A stretch of DNA of 57,157 nt from Candidatus Omnitrophota bacterium (GTDB lineage Bacteria > Omnitrophota > Gorgyraeia > Gygaellales > Profunditerraquicolaceae), in assembly GCA_017992455.1 (NCBI GenBank), contig JAGOOP010000003.1:73402-130558 (forward strand), read 5' to 3'. Below are positions 1 through 8,807 of this stretch, one piece after another (the first letter of the stretch is position 1; the number at the start of each line of letters is the position of its first letter). Below the pieces are notes generated by a model. That model was not told where the DNA came from, did not search any database, and saw only the letters and a list, made by a program, of their open reading frames with translations. The translations under genes and the position numbers were made by a program.

Positions 1-3000
1 TGAAGAGCCTGCCCTGGGCGTCGTTCAATTGGACATTGGCCGGTATGGTGCCGTCAGCGTTGTAAGTGAAAGCGGTCTTGGCAACGAATGATTTATCGCC
101 GATAGTGACCGCATCGCCGACCTTGACTGATGTTGGAGTTGTTGGCGTAGTCGGCGTTGTCGTGCCCGGTATGACGGTCTGCAGCAGGGTCATGCCTGCA
201 GTCCATTCCTTGGCGACGATCTGGACCTTGTCTCCGGAGCCGATGCTGATGCCAAATGCGCTCACGGGAATGGTCATCGTGCGCAGGTCGTCAGAGAGGA
301 AATACTTGAAATCCGAGATCTGCGTATATTTTCCGTTTACCACAACATAGAATGCCGTAAAAGAAGAGGGGTGGAATTCTGATGCGAACTGCAGCGTTAA
401 GTTGCCGCCGCTGACCTTGTATCCGGTGACCTGGGGCAGTTGCTCGCCCTTTGACGGGTCGCGGTCCACGGTAAAGGTGATCGCTGTTCCCGGCAGATTG
501 GGCACGCCGGCGCCGAACACATACGCCGTATCTTTCGCTGAGCCGAAAGCCCATGTCGTTTTTCCGGTCTGAGCATCTGTCGTCGTTATCAGGGGATTGC
601 CCTGCGCGTCAACGACGTAAAAAGCCACGGTGACCGTTTTGCCGTCGAGCTCAGCCGGCATGTCAAGGTGGACCGCCCGCCCGAGCGTATTAACCATGGC
701 AGGATCCATATCCCAATCTTGCGTTTCCAGGTCGCCGTCATTGTCAAAATCAGCGGTGATAAGCATGCGCAGGTCCCAGCCGGGCACGTAGAGATTCAGA
801 TCCTGGACCGGTATTGCCTCTTCGTTGGTCCAGAATATCGTGATGCCGCCGTCCGGGAACGTTTCGTCTGCCGCGCGGCACTTCTGCAGCCTCGCCTCCG
901 TCTGCATATCCTTAATGACCTCGGTCGTATCGTTGAAGCCCGAACCGCGCATCGCGCCACGCGGGTCCATCCTGTAATTTACCCAGCCGTTCTTATACGC
1001 CGATCCGACCGGCAGTTTGCCTGCGCTCGTATAGGCGACTTCCTTGGTTGTAACGTAATATTTTCCGTCGACAAGGACGACCGAACCCGCGGCTATTTTC
1101 GTTCCCGCGGCGCCGGTGGCTGCATAGACCGTGACCGCGCCGCCGATGGCGCCCGCGGCATCAGTCTTATAGACCTTACCGCTCGAGTCTTTCACAAGCG
1201 CGTCCTTCGGCAGCTTCCCGTCGTCGAGCGTGAAAGAAGAGAGAACGGTATATTTTGTCCCGTCAGTTGCGGTATACGAACTGCCGTTGACGAATGTCGT
1301 CTGGGTGAAAGCCCCGCTGCTGTAAACAAAATGCTCTCCGTCGAGTCCTCCGACTTTGTTAAATCTGATCGTTTCGGGGATCGATCCGTTTGCGCCTGTG
1401 GTGAACTCGCCCGTTGCAACGTATTTATTTGTCCCGTCGTCGATAATCGTGCCGGGAGTGATAGTTTTGCCTGCGATCTGCGACAATGTGTATGTGGTCC
1501 CTGCGGTTGTCGCAGCGGAGGTCGAGGTAGTCGTCGTTGTCGATGAGGTCGTCGTAGCCTGTCCAGTCGTCGATGACGTTGAAGTGGTTGCGGTTGTGCC
1601 GAGTATCGTGTTGGTATTCGCGGTCCCGAGCGCCTGTTTGACCGCGGCCTGGGCACTTGAAGACAAGCCTTTCAAAATGGCTGTTGCCTTTGCCTGCGTC
1701 GGCGCATTGGAATATACCTCCATCAACGCCGATGCAGCGAGTGAGGCGCCTGCGGCCGTGTTGGCCATTTCATTGACTATTTTGATCGCCTGCTCCGTGC
1801 TCATCTTGCCGTTGCCCAGGATCACCGCCGGGATGTTGACGATGCTGCGCAACCCTTCGCATGCCGTTAAATATCCGGCTGCCGCCGTTGGATCCATGGC
1901 GCAGAAGATGGACGCCATTTTCGTGTTGATAAGGCTCTGTGCGGCTGTCTGCTTGGCATTGAGCAGGGCGCTGATGATGTTCATGCCGGTATTGTCAGAG
2001 CTTGTTTTTGCGAGCTCATTGAAGATCTGGGCCGCGCTTGCAACGGTCATATTCCCATTCCTGATGATCGCTGCTGCCGCGGATTTTTCCATTTCCCTGA
2101 CGATATTTGCCGCTGCGGAAGCATCCATATCATTCAGGATAGAGCTGGCGCGGTCGATATATTGGACAGACCCTGCCATGTCGGTCAGGATCGCCGCGGC
2201 GATCTTTGCCCCGCCCTGGAGTTTGGAAAGCTCTTTGAGGATAGCGCCGGCATTGGTCGTATTATCGTTCTTGACGATCGCGATGGACGCTGTCGTCGGC
2301 ATGCGCGCCAGAACGCTCGCGGCTGAGGCGGGAGCCATGGCGTTGATGATGCTTGCCGCTCGGTCACGCATGCTCACGGTGCCGGCCATGGTCGCCAGGA
2401 CTTCCGTAGCAGCTGCCTGGCCGCTTTCTGTTTTTGCAAGCTCATTGCCGATCGCAGCAGCTTGCTGCGCGGAAATATTATCGTATATCGTTACTGCAGC
2501 AGCGGTCTGTTCCTGCGCGACGAGCGTGCTGATCATCGCGGCGCCGTAGTCAGGCGCAAGCTGTTGTACCGTCGTGATCTGCTGGGCGGCGGAGATGGTG
2601 TCGAAATTCAGGATATTGTTGAACAGCGCCGTGTCCTTGGCATCTATTGCGGTGTCGCCGTTCAGATCTTTCATCTGCGCAATATCGTTCGAATCGACCT
2701 TAAGGTCGTTGTTCAGGTCGAAGGTATTGGTAAATACGGTTGCGGTGGCCCATGACGCCTGTCTGTATTGGTTGGCGGTGACGTTCAAAGAAGCCAGATT
2801 ATTCGTATTGATGGTGCCAATGGCGTTACGGGGCGTCTGCTGGCTCGTCAGCGTCAAAGACGGCGTTTGCGATCCGGCGGAGGTCAGAAGATTTGTAGTT
2901 GCGAAGTTGTTCGAGCTGAATCGTGACAGCAGGTTTGTCGTATCGAAGCCTGAGGCGTTGAAGTTCGATAAGAGATTGGTCGTGCCGAAGGAGGTCGTAG

Positions 3001-3433
3001 AAAAGCCGGTGGTGCTGAATCGTGATAGCAGGTTTGTCGTATCAAAGTTTGTTGTTCCGAAGTTCGTCGACAGCGGGGTCGTGCTTATGGCTGTGGGCGT
3101 GAAACGCTCGGCGAGCTGCGAACTGCTGAATGACATCGGCGTATAGGATGACGGCGTGAATGCAAAAGGCGTAAAGTCATGCTCGCTCTTGTAGTCGGCG
3201 ATAAACTGTTTGACGTAATCGCTCGAATATGGCGAAGTAAAAGTATATCCGCCTGTTCCTTGAGTGGACCCGGATTCCGCGCCGGTGTTTTCGCCCCCGC
3301 CGCCGGACGGAATGCTACCGCCGTATGCGGCCAGGAACCCTTCAAGAGAAGCAAAGGCGTTGCCGGCCAACACCGGCTGAAGAGCAAGCGAAGCCGCCAT
3401 TGTTACTGCGAGCAATTTCTTCAAGGTTTTCAT
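1..3433 (-). CDS. Large secreted repeat protein with dockerin-like motif (partial, runs off left edge)
   Basis: The frame is open from ATG 3433 to the window edge (at least 1144 codons). The start is set by AAGGAG 4 bases upstream and by a clear signal peptide (MKTLKKLLAVTMAASLALQP, then Ala-rich to about residue 26). Residues 60-200 are Ser/Thr-rich with repeated (F/T)xTTNLLSRF units. Residues about 236-270 carry two DxNxD-type calcium loops (DLNNDLKVDSND and DLNGDTAIDAKD), spaced like a type I dockerin. Residues 280-595 are Ala-rich helical repeats resembling MgtE-N/MotE-type repeats (for example AASIINAMAPASAASVLARM). After a Thr/Ser linker, beta-rich repeats follow of the type GTxxxxGxKYVATxxFTYxxxGxIP. 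A further acidic loop (DFDNDGD) lies near residue 900. It has the same promoter and riboswitch as the giant gene and probably belongs to the same secreted class. Its enzymatic role, if any, is not visible. Confidence 0.85.
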   Translation of the reverse strand, partial: MKTLKKLLAVTMAASLALQPVLAGNAFASLEGFLAAYGGSIPSGGGGENTGAESGSTQGTGGYTFTSPYSSDYVKQFIADYKSEHDFTPFAFTPSSYTPMSFSSSQLAERFTPTAISTTPLSTNFGTTNFDTTNLLSRFSTTGFSTTSFGTTNLLSNFNASGFDTTNLLSRFSSNNFATTNLLTSAGSQTPSLTLTSQQTPRNAIGTINTNNLASLNVTANQYRQASWATATVFTNTFDLNNDLKVDSNDIAQMKDLNGDTAIDAKDTALFNNILNFDTISAAQQITTVQQLAPDYGAAMISTLVAQEQTAAAVTIYDNISAQQAAAIGNELAKTESGQAAATEVLATMAGTVSMRDRAASIINAMAPASAASVLARMPTTASIAIVKNDNTTNAGAILKELSKLQGGAKIAAAILTDMAGSVQYIDRASSILNDMDASAAANIVREMEKSAAAAIIRNGNMTVASAAQIFNELAKTSSDNTGMNIISALLNAKQTAAQSLINTKMASIFCAMDPTAAAGYLTACEGLRSIVNIPAVILGNGKMSTEQAIKIVNEMANTAAGASLAASALMEVYSNAPTQAKATAILKGLSSSAQAAVKQALGTANTNTILGTTATTSTSSTTGQATTTSSTTTTTSTSAATTAGTTYTLSQIAGKTITPGTIIDDGTNKYVATGEFTTGANGSIPETIRFNKVGGLDGEHFVYSSGAFTQTTFVNGSSYTATDGTKYTVLSSFTLDDGKLPKDALVKDSSGKVYKTDAAGAIGGAVTVYAATGAAGTKIAAGSVVLVDGKYYVTTKEVAYTSAGKLPVGSAYKNGWVNYRMDPRGAMRGSGFNDTTEVIKDMQTEARLQKCRAADETFPDGGITIFWTNEEAIPVQDLNLYVPGWDLRMLITADFDNDGDLETQDWDMDPAMVNTLGRAVHLDMPAELDGKTVTVAFYVVDAQGNPLITTTDAQTGKTTWAFGSAKDTAYVFGAGVPNLPGTAITFTVDRDPSKGEQLPQVTGYKVSGGNLTLQFASEFHPSSFTAFYVVVNGKYTQISDFKYFLSDDLRTMTIPVSAFGISIGSGDKVQIVAKEWTAGMTLLQTVIPGTTTPTTPTTPTSVKVGDAVTIGDKSFVAKTAFTYNADGTIPANVQLNDAQGRLF

Positions 3434-3474
3434 ATGTCTCCTTGGGTTATGGACAATGTTCTTGCGCATAAAAT

Positions 3475-3513
3475 AAAAAACCGGTTTGCCATTCCTTATT
3501 TCGGCAACCCGGT
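3475..3513 (-). terminator. Riboswitch-controlled terminator upstream of the 3433 gene
   Basis: On the minus strand ACCGGGTTGCC pairs with GGCAAACCGGT with one mismatch, followed by six T residues. The 5' arm is the conserved 3' end of the c-di-GMP aptamer, so ligand-bound aptamer and terminator exclude each other. This predicts an ON switch. Confidence 0.75.
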
Positions 3514-3579
3514 AATCGTTGACAGCTTCATCAAGATCCGTGGCTTTCCTGCTATTAATAGCAGGCTTTATCGATAAGG
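3494..3579 (-). ncRNA. c-di-GMP-I (GEMM-I) riboswitch aptamer, 3433 gene
   Basis: The minus strand shows the GEMM-I landmarks in order: P1 5' side CCTTAT, a stem-loop closed by GCCTGCTA/TAGCAGG, GGAAAGCCACGGATC, a variable stem, then ACCGGGTTGCCGAA and the P1 3' side ATAAGG. The same landmarks occur at three other leaders in this window. This copy departs slightly from the usual GGCAAACC on the 5' side. It lies 60 bases upstream of the ATG. Confidence 0.82.
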
Positions 3580-3652
3580 AAGATTACGACCCCTTTTCGA
3601 CCTGACCCCAGACCTTTTTAAAGCCCCCTAAGAAACTGCTTGCTCCATAATA

Positions 3653-3711
3653 AGTTTAACCTATATATATAGAATTTCAAGGCGCGAATACCAACTTTTG
3701 CTTCTGTTAAC
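3653..3711 (-). promoter_or_regulatory. sigma70-type promoter with shared upstream box
   Basis: On the minus strand the box GTTAACAGAAGCAAAAGTTG (3692-3711) precedes TTGAAA (3675-3680), a 16-base spacer and TAAACT (3653-3658). The box and its distance to the -35 are nearly the same at the other three riboswitch promoters. It is therefore likely an activator site or a conserved UP-like element. Confidence 0.7.
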
Positions 3712-3839
3712 ATATGCAAGGACAGGGCTGAACCCGAAAAGGGGTTAACGGGCCCAGCCCGCCCTGCATTGCTAAATTGGCGCAAAAAGAATTGTTTTGC
3801 AAATACATGATGCGCAAAGATATAGCTAAAGCGTCTTGA

Positions 3840-6749
3840 TTATGGAATGTCTTTAAGCGCTTTTTTTGCTGCTTCAGCGATTTTCCAGTAGAAACCGTCG
3901 CCTGTCGGATCATAGCACTGGGCAAAACCGAACTTGTTGATCACTGTGTTATACGCTTCTTTGGCTTTTTCATAATTCTTCTGCTTTGCGTATATCTCAC
4001 CAAGGATGAAATACGCAGTGCCCACATCATTGAGCGCCCAGTATTGCGATTCCTTGCCCTTTGGCGCGAAATCCTTCAATGACGCCTGCTGTTTGAGCGC
4101 TTCCTCGCCGTAGCGGTCGATGCATTCCTGGGCAAAAACTTTTGCCGCAGCATAGTCCTTGGCATTGTAATAATCCCACGCCTTTTTCATAAGCGCTTCG
4201 GAGCTCGTGCATGAGAGCATCTCAAGCCGGAACGCCAGGTCCTTGAACCCGTTCGCCTTAAGATGCTTGATAAGGCTGTTCATATCGGCAGTAGCTAACT
4301 TCTTGACAAGCGAATCCTTCAAGCCCGAGATCGTGCCGAAGATCGCGACGATATTCTCCTGCATCGCCTTGTCATCTCCGAGATCAGAGCCTTTCTTATA
4401 GACTTGCTTGAGCAGCGCGGTTAACGCGTCATACATCCTTCTCTGCCAGCCCCGATGGCGCATGTCTTTCAGGTGCTCCGGGACTGTGATCCACGCCTTG
4501 ATATCCGCGATGGTATCTTTGACCATTTGGGCGTCAACCTTGCCTGTATTATTGGCCAGGTTGATCGTTTCGATGTTCGCCAGCGCCCGCGCGACAAACG
4601 CCGCATGGTCTGCGCTGGTGGTTGCGTTCATCTCTTTGCGTGCTTTATCGACAAAACCCGCAAGGTCGAAATCCTTGTTGAGAAGGGCGTTTGTGCATTT
4701 CTCAACAACGCCCTCAAGGCCTTTTGCTTTTGCGGCATCCTTGAGATGCGTCAGCAGATTGATCGCCGATGACTGCACGGTAACGCAGCCGCCCTCATCC
4801 GCAGACAAAAGCAGGGATTTCTCCGCAAAAGAGATATAGGCGTTCGTCAGCGCTTTGGTCGAGTCCGTGGCGCCTTTGCCTTGGTTAAACAGGGTGGACA
4901 GCGCGCAGCCGATGCAATGGATCATGCCGCTGCGAACACCGGCTGAGACCTTGATGGAGCCGTCATTGACGCCTTTGACGAATGTTGTGAGCTTGTTGGC
5001 TATCTTCGTCCGGTCAGCGTCAGACAATTTCGTCTTGCTTGCCTTGTTCAACGCGTCGCTGTGCCAGAGCGCCTGCGCAAGCGCATTCGCTATATGTCCG
5101 CGGCTTTCGTCGTTAAGGGATTTGTCATCAAGATCTGCCATCCATTTATTGACAAGGCCCTGGATGCCGCCTTTGATGTCAAGCGCCTGCTCGAGGATCT
5201 TATTGACTTCATCGCGGTTGCCTTCTTTCGATCCCCAGTTGCCGATCCGCCACATGTTCATGAGCTGGCAGAATGCCTGCGCTTTGACATGGGTCGAACC
5301 GTTCTCCAGAAGCGTCTTAAAGAACTCAGCTATCTTGGGATACAACGCGCTGTTGGTCTTGTTATTTGCGCTTAACCAGGTAAGCTCGATGCCAAGAGCC
5401 ATAAAGCTATGGCTTATAGCGAGTTGTGTCGCATCATCCATTGCCTTAAAAGCATCGCTTTTGACCAGGTTTAACGCGGCCGTGACAACCGATGCCTGCG
5501 CTTTCGAGAGGTCCAGCTTGTAGCTGTCATCACGGTAGATCTTTTTCAGCTCCGCGGTCATCGCAGACATTACCGCGTTGATCGCACCGGCTGAAATCAG
5601 CTCCGGATGTTCCTTGGAAAGTTTCAGGATGTCATTGCCGAGTTTTTCCCATGCCTGTTTTTTCATAGATACGTCGTCCAATTTATTGATGTAGGCGACG
5701 TAATCCTTGTAATACTGTGTCCAGACCTTGATGTCTGTTTCTGTATCAGGAGGGCGTACCGGCGGCTTGATCTCGACATTCGCTGTTGTCTCGATCTTTT
5801 TGCCGTCTTTGTCGTAATACGTCTCCGAATGAACGCCGGTGTTGGTATCCTTCACGACCTTCGAGCCGATAAAGTTGCCGTCAGCGTCATAGTAGTTGGT
5901 CGTGTAGCCGGTACTCGGCGGTATCGTGGTCGTGGTCCACATGTAGGTCGGCCCGCTTCGGGCAGGCGTCGTGCCGAATATCTTCTTTAATGCCGCCTGT
6001 TCATCAGGGCTCAACGCAGTGCCTTCGCGCGTGATCACGTTGCCGTCTTTATCATAATAGGCGCCGAGGATATCGTATTGGGTTCCGGTTGTTTTATGAT
6101 ACGTTCCGATTACGTTGCCGGCCTTGTCATAATACGTGACGGTCGTGCCGCCATCAAGGTATACCGTTTTGGATGTTACCGGCGCTACTCCGAAGATTTT
6201 CTGAAGCTCTTTTTGTTCTTCGGCGGACAGCTTCTTAGTTTCCGGTTTCTGCACCCGGGGATCCTCAGAGAGCTCTCCGTTCCCGACTGCTGCTTTCCAC
6301 GTGTTTGTTGCCGATATGGTTGTTGCAGCCCGTTTTGCCACAGGCGCTGTTTCTGCCTGAACGACATTCATGGGCATGCTGACCGCCGTCATGGTGACCA
6401 GCAATACCGTTGTTACAATGGTCCTGAACTTTTGCGCGAACATTACACCCTCCTTTTTAGAGATCCGGTTAACGATATTATTTGATTTTCCTTCTATTTT
6501 CAACACTGCGAGGCCGTCTATCACCGCCTGGCATATGTATTGAAGCAGGGTTTCCAAATTCTCCCTGTCCAACCGCTGCCATTGCGCGTGCGCGCCTTTT
6601 TTGCAGTATGCCTGTTCCTCATCCGCGGCGATGAGGAATATCGCGTTTTTTCGGGTGCTTGTATCTCTGGCAAAAGCCAGAACGCCTCCGTCTTGTGTAA
6701 AAAAACCCAGCCGCCTGAAACGTAATCCCCTGCTGACCCCGCCTATCAT
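3840..6749 (-). CDS. Small-domain protein fused in frame to secreted YD/TPR protein B
   Basis: One uninterrupted frame of 969 codons from ATG 6749, whose ATGA overlaps the TGA of the upstream gene (SD GGGAGGG). Residues 1-102 match the small domain family found at 8497, 38873, 39563 and 41591 (FTQDGGVLAFARD, an I-F-L-I strand, then AxWQxL). A complete signal peptide (MFAQKFRTIVTTVLLVTMTA ... VQAE) then begins at an internal ATG, 6443, with its own AGGAGG. The 867-residue product from that start is probably exported. It has YYDKDGN-type repeats and two KKIFG-type segments (about residues 45-190), a long all-alpha solenoid (200-730), and two TPR-like helix pairs at the C-terminus (CIDRYGEEALK ... 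GEIYAKQKNYEKAKEAYN). Its N-terminal part is duplicated in the gene at 8808-9290. Function is unknown; a surface scaffold is plausible. Confidence 0.85.
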   Translation of the reverse strand: MIGGVSRGLRFRRLGFFTQDGGVLAFARDTSTRKNAIFLIAADEEQAYCKKGAHAQWQRLDRENLETLLQYICQAVIDGLAVLKIEGKSNNIVNRISKKEGVMFAQKFRTIVTTVLLVTMTAVSMPMNVVQAETAPVAKRAATTISATNTWKAAVGNGELSEDPRVQKPETKKLSAEEQKELQKIFGVAPVTSKTVYLDGGTTVTYYDKAGNVIGTYHKTTGTQYDILGAYYDKDGNVITREGTALSPDEQAALKKIFGTTPARSGPTYMWTTTTIPPSTGYTTNYYDADGNFIGSKVVKDTNTGVHSETYYDKDGKKIETTANVEIKPPVRPPDTETDIKVWTQYYKDYVAYINKLDDVSMKKQAWEKLGNDILKLSKEHPELISAGAINAVMSAMTAELKKIYRDDSYKLDLSKAQASVVTAALNLVKSDAFKAMDDATQLAISHSFMALGIELTWLSANNKTNSALYPKIAEFFKTLLENGSTHVKAQAFCQLMNMWRIGNWGSKEGNRDEVNKILEQALDIKGGIQGLVNKWMADLDDKSLNDESRGHIANALAQALWHSDALNKASKTKLSDADRTKIANKLTTFVKGVNDGSIKVSAGVRSGMIHCIGCALSTLFNQGKGATDSTKALTNAYISFAEKSLLLSADEGGCVTVQSSAINLLTHLKDAAKAKGLEGVVEKCTNALLNKDFDLAGFVDKARKEMNATTSADHAAFVARALANIETINLANNTGKVDAQMVKDTIADIKAWITVPEHLKDMRHRGWQRRMYDALTALLKQVYKKGSDLGDDKAMQENIVAIFGTISGLKDSLVKKLATADMNSLIKHLKANGFKDLAFRLEMLSCTSSEALMKKAWDYYNAKDYAAAKVFAQECIDRYGEEALKQQASLKDFAPKGKESQYWALNDVGTAYFILGEIYAKQKNYEKAKEAYNTVINKFGFAQCYDPTGDGFYWKIAEAAKKALKDIP
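6441..6456 (-). promoter_or_regulatory. Internal ribosome binding site and start inside the fusion frame
   Basis: On the minus strand AAAAAGGAGGGTGTA precedes ATG 6443 in the same frame as the upstream small domain. The codons after it encode a textbook signal peptide. This argues for an independent start, so the locus may give both a cytosolic small-domain fusion and an exported protein B. Confidence 0.75.
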
Positions 6750-8236
6750 AACGCCCTCCCTTGATAAAAAAGACAATTACAAAGAAAAATCCCTCTGTCC
6801 TGTAATTGATCCCCCCCAGAGATCAATGAGGACAGAGGGATGGTGTTATAAATAATGGAATTATCTATCGTGAGGTTTGCATTATATACAGAAACATCTA
6901 AAGCGGAATAGCTGCGAATAGAGCGATTCGATGCGGAAAGAAAAGCGGTTGAATTGGTTGATACGGTTTCCGGGGGAGAAAGGCCGGTTCTGGTGTAGTT
7001 TACCGCGTTCTTCTTCAGCATATCGATAATATTTATTGAATGCGTTGGGTTGATCGGTTTCCAGGCTACTCGCGCTATGGTTTCGCTTAAAGGATTCTGA
7101 TCCCCGGAGTTTCTATCTTCAAAGGCCTTGCGAAGCGGAGCAGGGAGGGGATCCTTATGTTCATTGCCGGAAACTGCAGAAGGAAGGTTGCTTGAATCCT
7201 GAAGCAAGAGGTCCAAGAGAAGAGGCATGTCCTCATTCGGGATAACTAGTTTGAATATGGGTATAATGCCTTTGATCCAGCCGCTTGTGTGTTCATAAGT
7301 TTTATTTTTAAGGTTGGTAACGGATTTTATATGTTTCCAAGCGGTTACTCTGGCAGTTGAAAGCGATTTTTGGACGGCATAGAAGCCATCAGTTACAGAA
7401 GATGCTGTTTTTCTGGAACGCGAATGTGTTTTTTGGGCCAGAATTTTCGCTGTAGCACACGTTTGTGTTGCCTTGGTTATCAGCGCATTAACAGTTCGTT
7501 TGCCGGCTTGAAGCGCCTGAGCATGCTGCACGGTTGGCTTATTATTTGTCAGAACCTTCTCTGCCGCTTCCCGGGAAGAATGAGCTTCGTTTTTCCACGA
7601 TATGTTATTATGAAGCGCATGAGCGCCGTCTTCAGCCTTAAAAATAAATTGGCTTGTTGATTGAGCAGTGCAGAGAAGCGGGGAGGAGTTCAAATTCGCA
7701 TTTACTATGTTTGTGGTTAATCCGGACATTTCCGGGGCTTTGAGAGGCTGTAATCCGGCTGTCGGCATGATCCCGACAGATGTTAATGCTGGGCTCAATA
7801 GGTTCGAATCAGGCTTAATCTGCGGCTGGGTCAGAGCCACGGGTTTTACTGCCGGGGGTATTGTTTGGATCCCTCCGCTCAAGGCAAGAGAGGAGTTCAC
7901 TATTGAGATTGATGCCGGACTGGAAATTGAAACCGCAGGCGCTGTCTGAAGGACTCTCACAGGAGAAGGATTGCTCAGGATCAAATTTGTCCCGGCGCCC
8001 ATCGATAGGCTGGCTGCTGTCCCAACCGACTTGAATCCGGGAGTAATGGCGTCACCTGATAAAGGACTTACCGATGCAGTAATAGGATTTGAAGACGAGA
8101 TCACTGATTGCTGCTTGTTTTTTATTTTGTCTTTTTTGGGAGTTTCGGCATGGGCGGTTGACGCAAGCATAAGAGATAATGCCGCGCCTATGATAAGATA
8201 TCTGCCCGATATTGTTTTACCTGTGAGATTGCTCAC
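6746..8236 (-). CDS. Secreted Ser/Ala-rich protein A (operon B)
   Basis: I use the GTG at 8236, not the longer frame from 8383 whose first 49 codons lie inside the riboswitch. GTG has GGGGGA just upstream and starts a signal peptide (VSNLTGKTISGRYLIIGAAL ... STAHA). The 496-residue product is rich in Ser, Ala, Pro and Asn and has no enzyme motif I recognise. Near the C-terminus it has the segment NYTRTGLSPPETVSTNS, matched by NYSKTGLSPPDKADITNS in the gene at 9283-10683. Both genes come directly after a riboswitch and directly before a protein-B gene, so the two are paralogous first genes of a duplicated cassette. The stop overlaps the next start (ATGA), suggesting translational coupling. Confidence 0.85.
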   Translation of the reverse strand: MSNLTGKTISGRYLIIGAALSLMLASTAHAETPKKDKIKNKQQSVISSSNPITASVSPLSGDAITPGFKSVGTAASLSMGAGTNLILSNPSPVRVLQTAPAVSISSPASISIVNSSLALSGGIQTIPPAVKPVALTQPQIKPDSNLLSPALTSVGIMPTAGLQPLKAPEMSGLTTNIVNANLNSSPLLCTAQSTSQFIFKAEDGAHALHNNISWKNEAHSSREAAEKVLTNNKPTVQHAQALQAGKRTVNALITKATQTCATAKILAQKTHSRSRKTASSVTDGFYAVQKSLSTARVTAWKHIKSVTNLKNKTYEHTSGWIKGIIPIFKLVIPNEDMPLLLDLLLQDSSNLPSAVSGNEHKDPLPAPLRKAFEDRNSGDQNPLSETIARVAWKPINPTHSINIIDMLKKNAVNYTRTGLSPPETVSTNSTAFLSASNRSIRSYSALDVSVYNANLTIDNSIIYNTIPLSSLISGGDQLQDRGIFLCNCLFYQGRAL

Positions 8237-8250
8237 GTATCCCCCAAAAT

Positions 8251-8291
8251 AAAAATCCGGATTGCGAAAGTTCCTTATTTCGGCAACCCGG
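8251..8291 (-). terminator. Riboswitch-controlled terminator, operon B
   Basis: On the minus strand CCGGGTTGC pairs with GCAATCCGG, followed by ATTTTT. The 5' arm is again the 3' end of the aptamer, so ligand binding should block termination. Confidence 0.72.
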
Positions 8292-8375
8292 TCGGTCTTA
8301 GAAACGACGAACCCAAATCCCCTTTGTCTGACCCCGTGGCTTTCCCGTTCTTGCGAACGGGCTTTTTCGATAAGG
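8273..8375 (-). ncRNA. c-di-GMP-I (GEMM-I) riboswitch aptamer, operon B
   Basis: Minus-strand landmarks are P1 CCTTAT/ATAAGG, AAAGCCCGTTC/GAACGGG stem, GGAAAGCCACGGGGTCAG, a variable stem and CCGGGTTGCCGAAA. It is the close counterpart of the aptamers at 3494 and 10722. It lies 37 bases upstream of the GTG start. Confidence 0.85.
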
Positions 8376-8403
8376 ACAAACAATTACTTTAATAGTTCAC
8401 TAT

Positions 8404-8463
8404 AAGTATGCCAGATGGCCTCTGAAATTCAAGATTAAATATCTGAATATTGCTTCTGTTAAA
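8404..8463 (-). promoter_or_regulatory. Promoter with shared upstream box, operon B
   Basis: On the minus strand TTTAACAGAAGCAA (8450-8463) precedes TTGAAT (8427-8432). A CATACT or ATACTT -10 follows after 16-17 bases (8404-8410). The box is less complete than at the other three promoters but sits at the same distance from the -35. Confidence 0.62.
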
Positions 8464-8496
8464 TATTTACTAATTAAAATAACCGTATCAACCGTA

Positions 8497-8796
8497 TCAT
8501 GAACCAGTAATGTGTATATTTTGAACTAATGAATCTATTTTTCCGTCTATTTCCTTGATCTCAAGACCATTTATTACTTCATTGCTCATAATTTGCACGA
8601 ATCGGCATAATGCATTGTTATTGAGCTTTTTCCAGGCAGAAGCGCCTGAATAAAGAACATATATCCTCTCTTCTGACCCCAGGACAAGGAACATTATGTC
8701 GTCTTTTGTCGTGTTCGCCTGCGCAAATGCAAGAATATCATCGCTTTCGTTAAAATAGAAAATATGGTTAAGCGTAAATTCAGCATTCTGGTCCAT
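8497..8796 (-). CDS. Small domain protein, free-standing copy (operon C)
   Basis: 99 residues. I chose ATG 8796 over 8823 because AAAGGGAAG lies just upstream and because the conserved domain starts there. It follows protein B' after an 11-base gap, so it is the third gene of operon C. The sequence has the family pattern: LNHIFYFNESDDILAFAQ, a hydrophobic strand (IMFLVLG), AWKKL, then a helix and a final I-E-I-D strand. The same family occurs fused at 3840-6749 and nested at 38873, 39563 and 41591. It has no signal peptide and no catalytic motif. I do not recognise the family; a cytosolic regulator or secretion chaperone for the neighbouring secreted proteins is a guess from gene context only. 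Confidence 0.8.
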   Translation of the reverse strand: MDQNAEFTLNHIFYFNESDDILAFAQANTTKDDIMFLVLGSEERIYVLYSGASAWKKLNNNALCRFVQIMSNEVINGLEIKEIDGKIDSLVQNIHITGS

Positions 8797-8807
8797 ATTT
8801 CTTCCCT

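Larger units (their letters stand above)
3434..3839. other. Intergenic control region of the 3433 gene
   Basis: This 406-bp gap holds, read on the minus strand, an upstream box, a promoter, a c-di-GMP riboswitch, an overlapping terminator and a ribosome binding site (entered separately). Next to the 3840 stop codon there is a strong GC hairpin at about 3725-3760 (GGGCTG ... CAGCCC around an inner AACCC/GGGTT stem) without a clear T-run. It could end transcription of operon B. No convincing gene was seen; the short frame at 3707-3925 is not supported. Confidence 0.7.
8237..8496. other. Intergenic control region of operon B
   Basis: Contains the promoter, aptamer and terminator entered below. 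At its right end, on the minus strand, two adjacent copies of TGATACGGT overlap the stop codon of the small gene at 8497. No hairpin terminator for operon C is visible here. Confidence 0.7.

Noticed and set aside
1356-2549. 397-codon frame on the plus strand
   Set aside because: Opposite the Ala-rich helical repeats of the secreted protein read on the minus strand; it is hydrophobic only because Ala/Asp codons read that way in reverse. No ribosome site.
3707-3925. Small minus-strand frame overlapping the end of protein B
   Set aside because: Overlaps a real gene and the upstream promoter box; no ribosome binding site and no recognisable sequence.
8237-8383. Longer start (ATG 8383) for protein A
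   Set aside because: The extra 49 codons would be encoded by the riboswitch aptamer and terminator; the GTG at 8236 has a ribosome site and begins the signal peptide.
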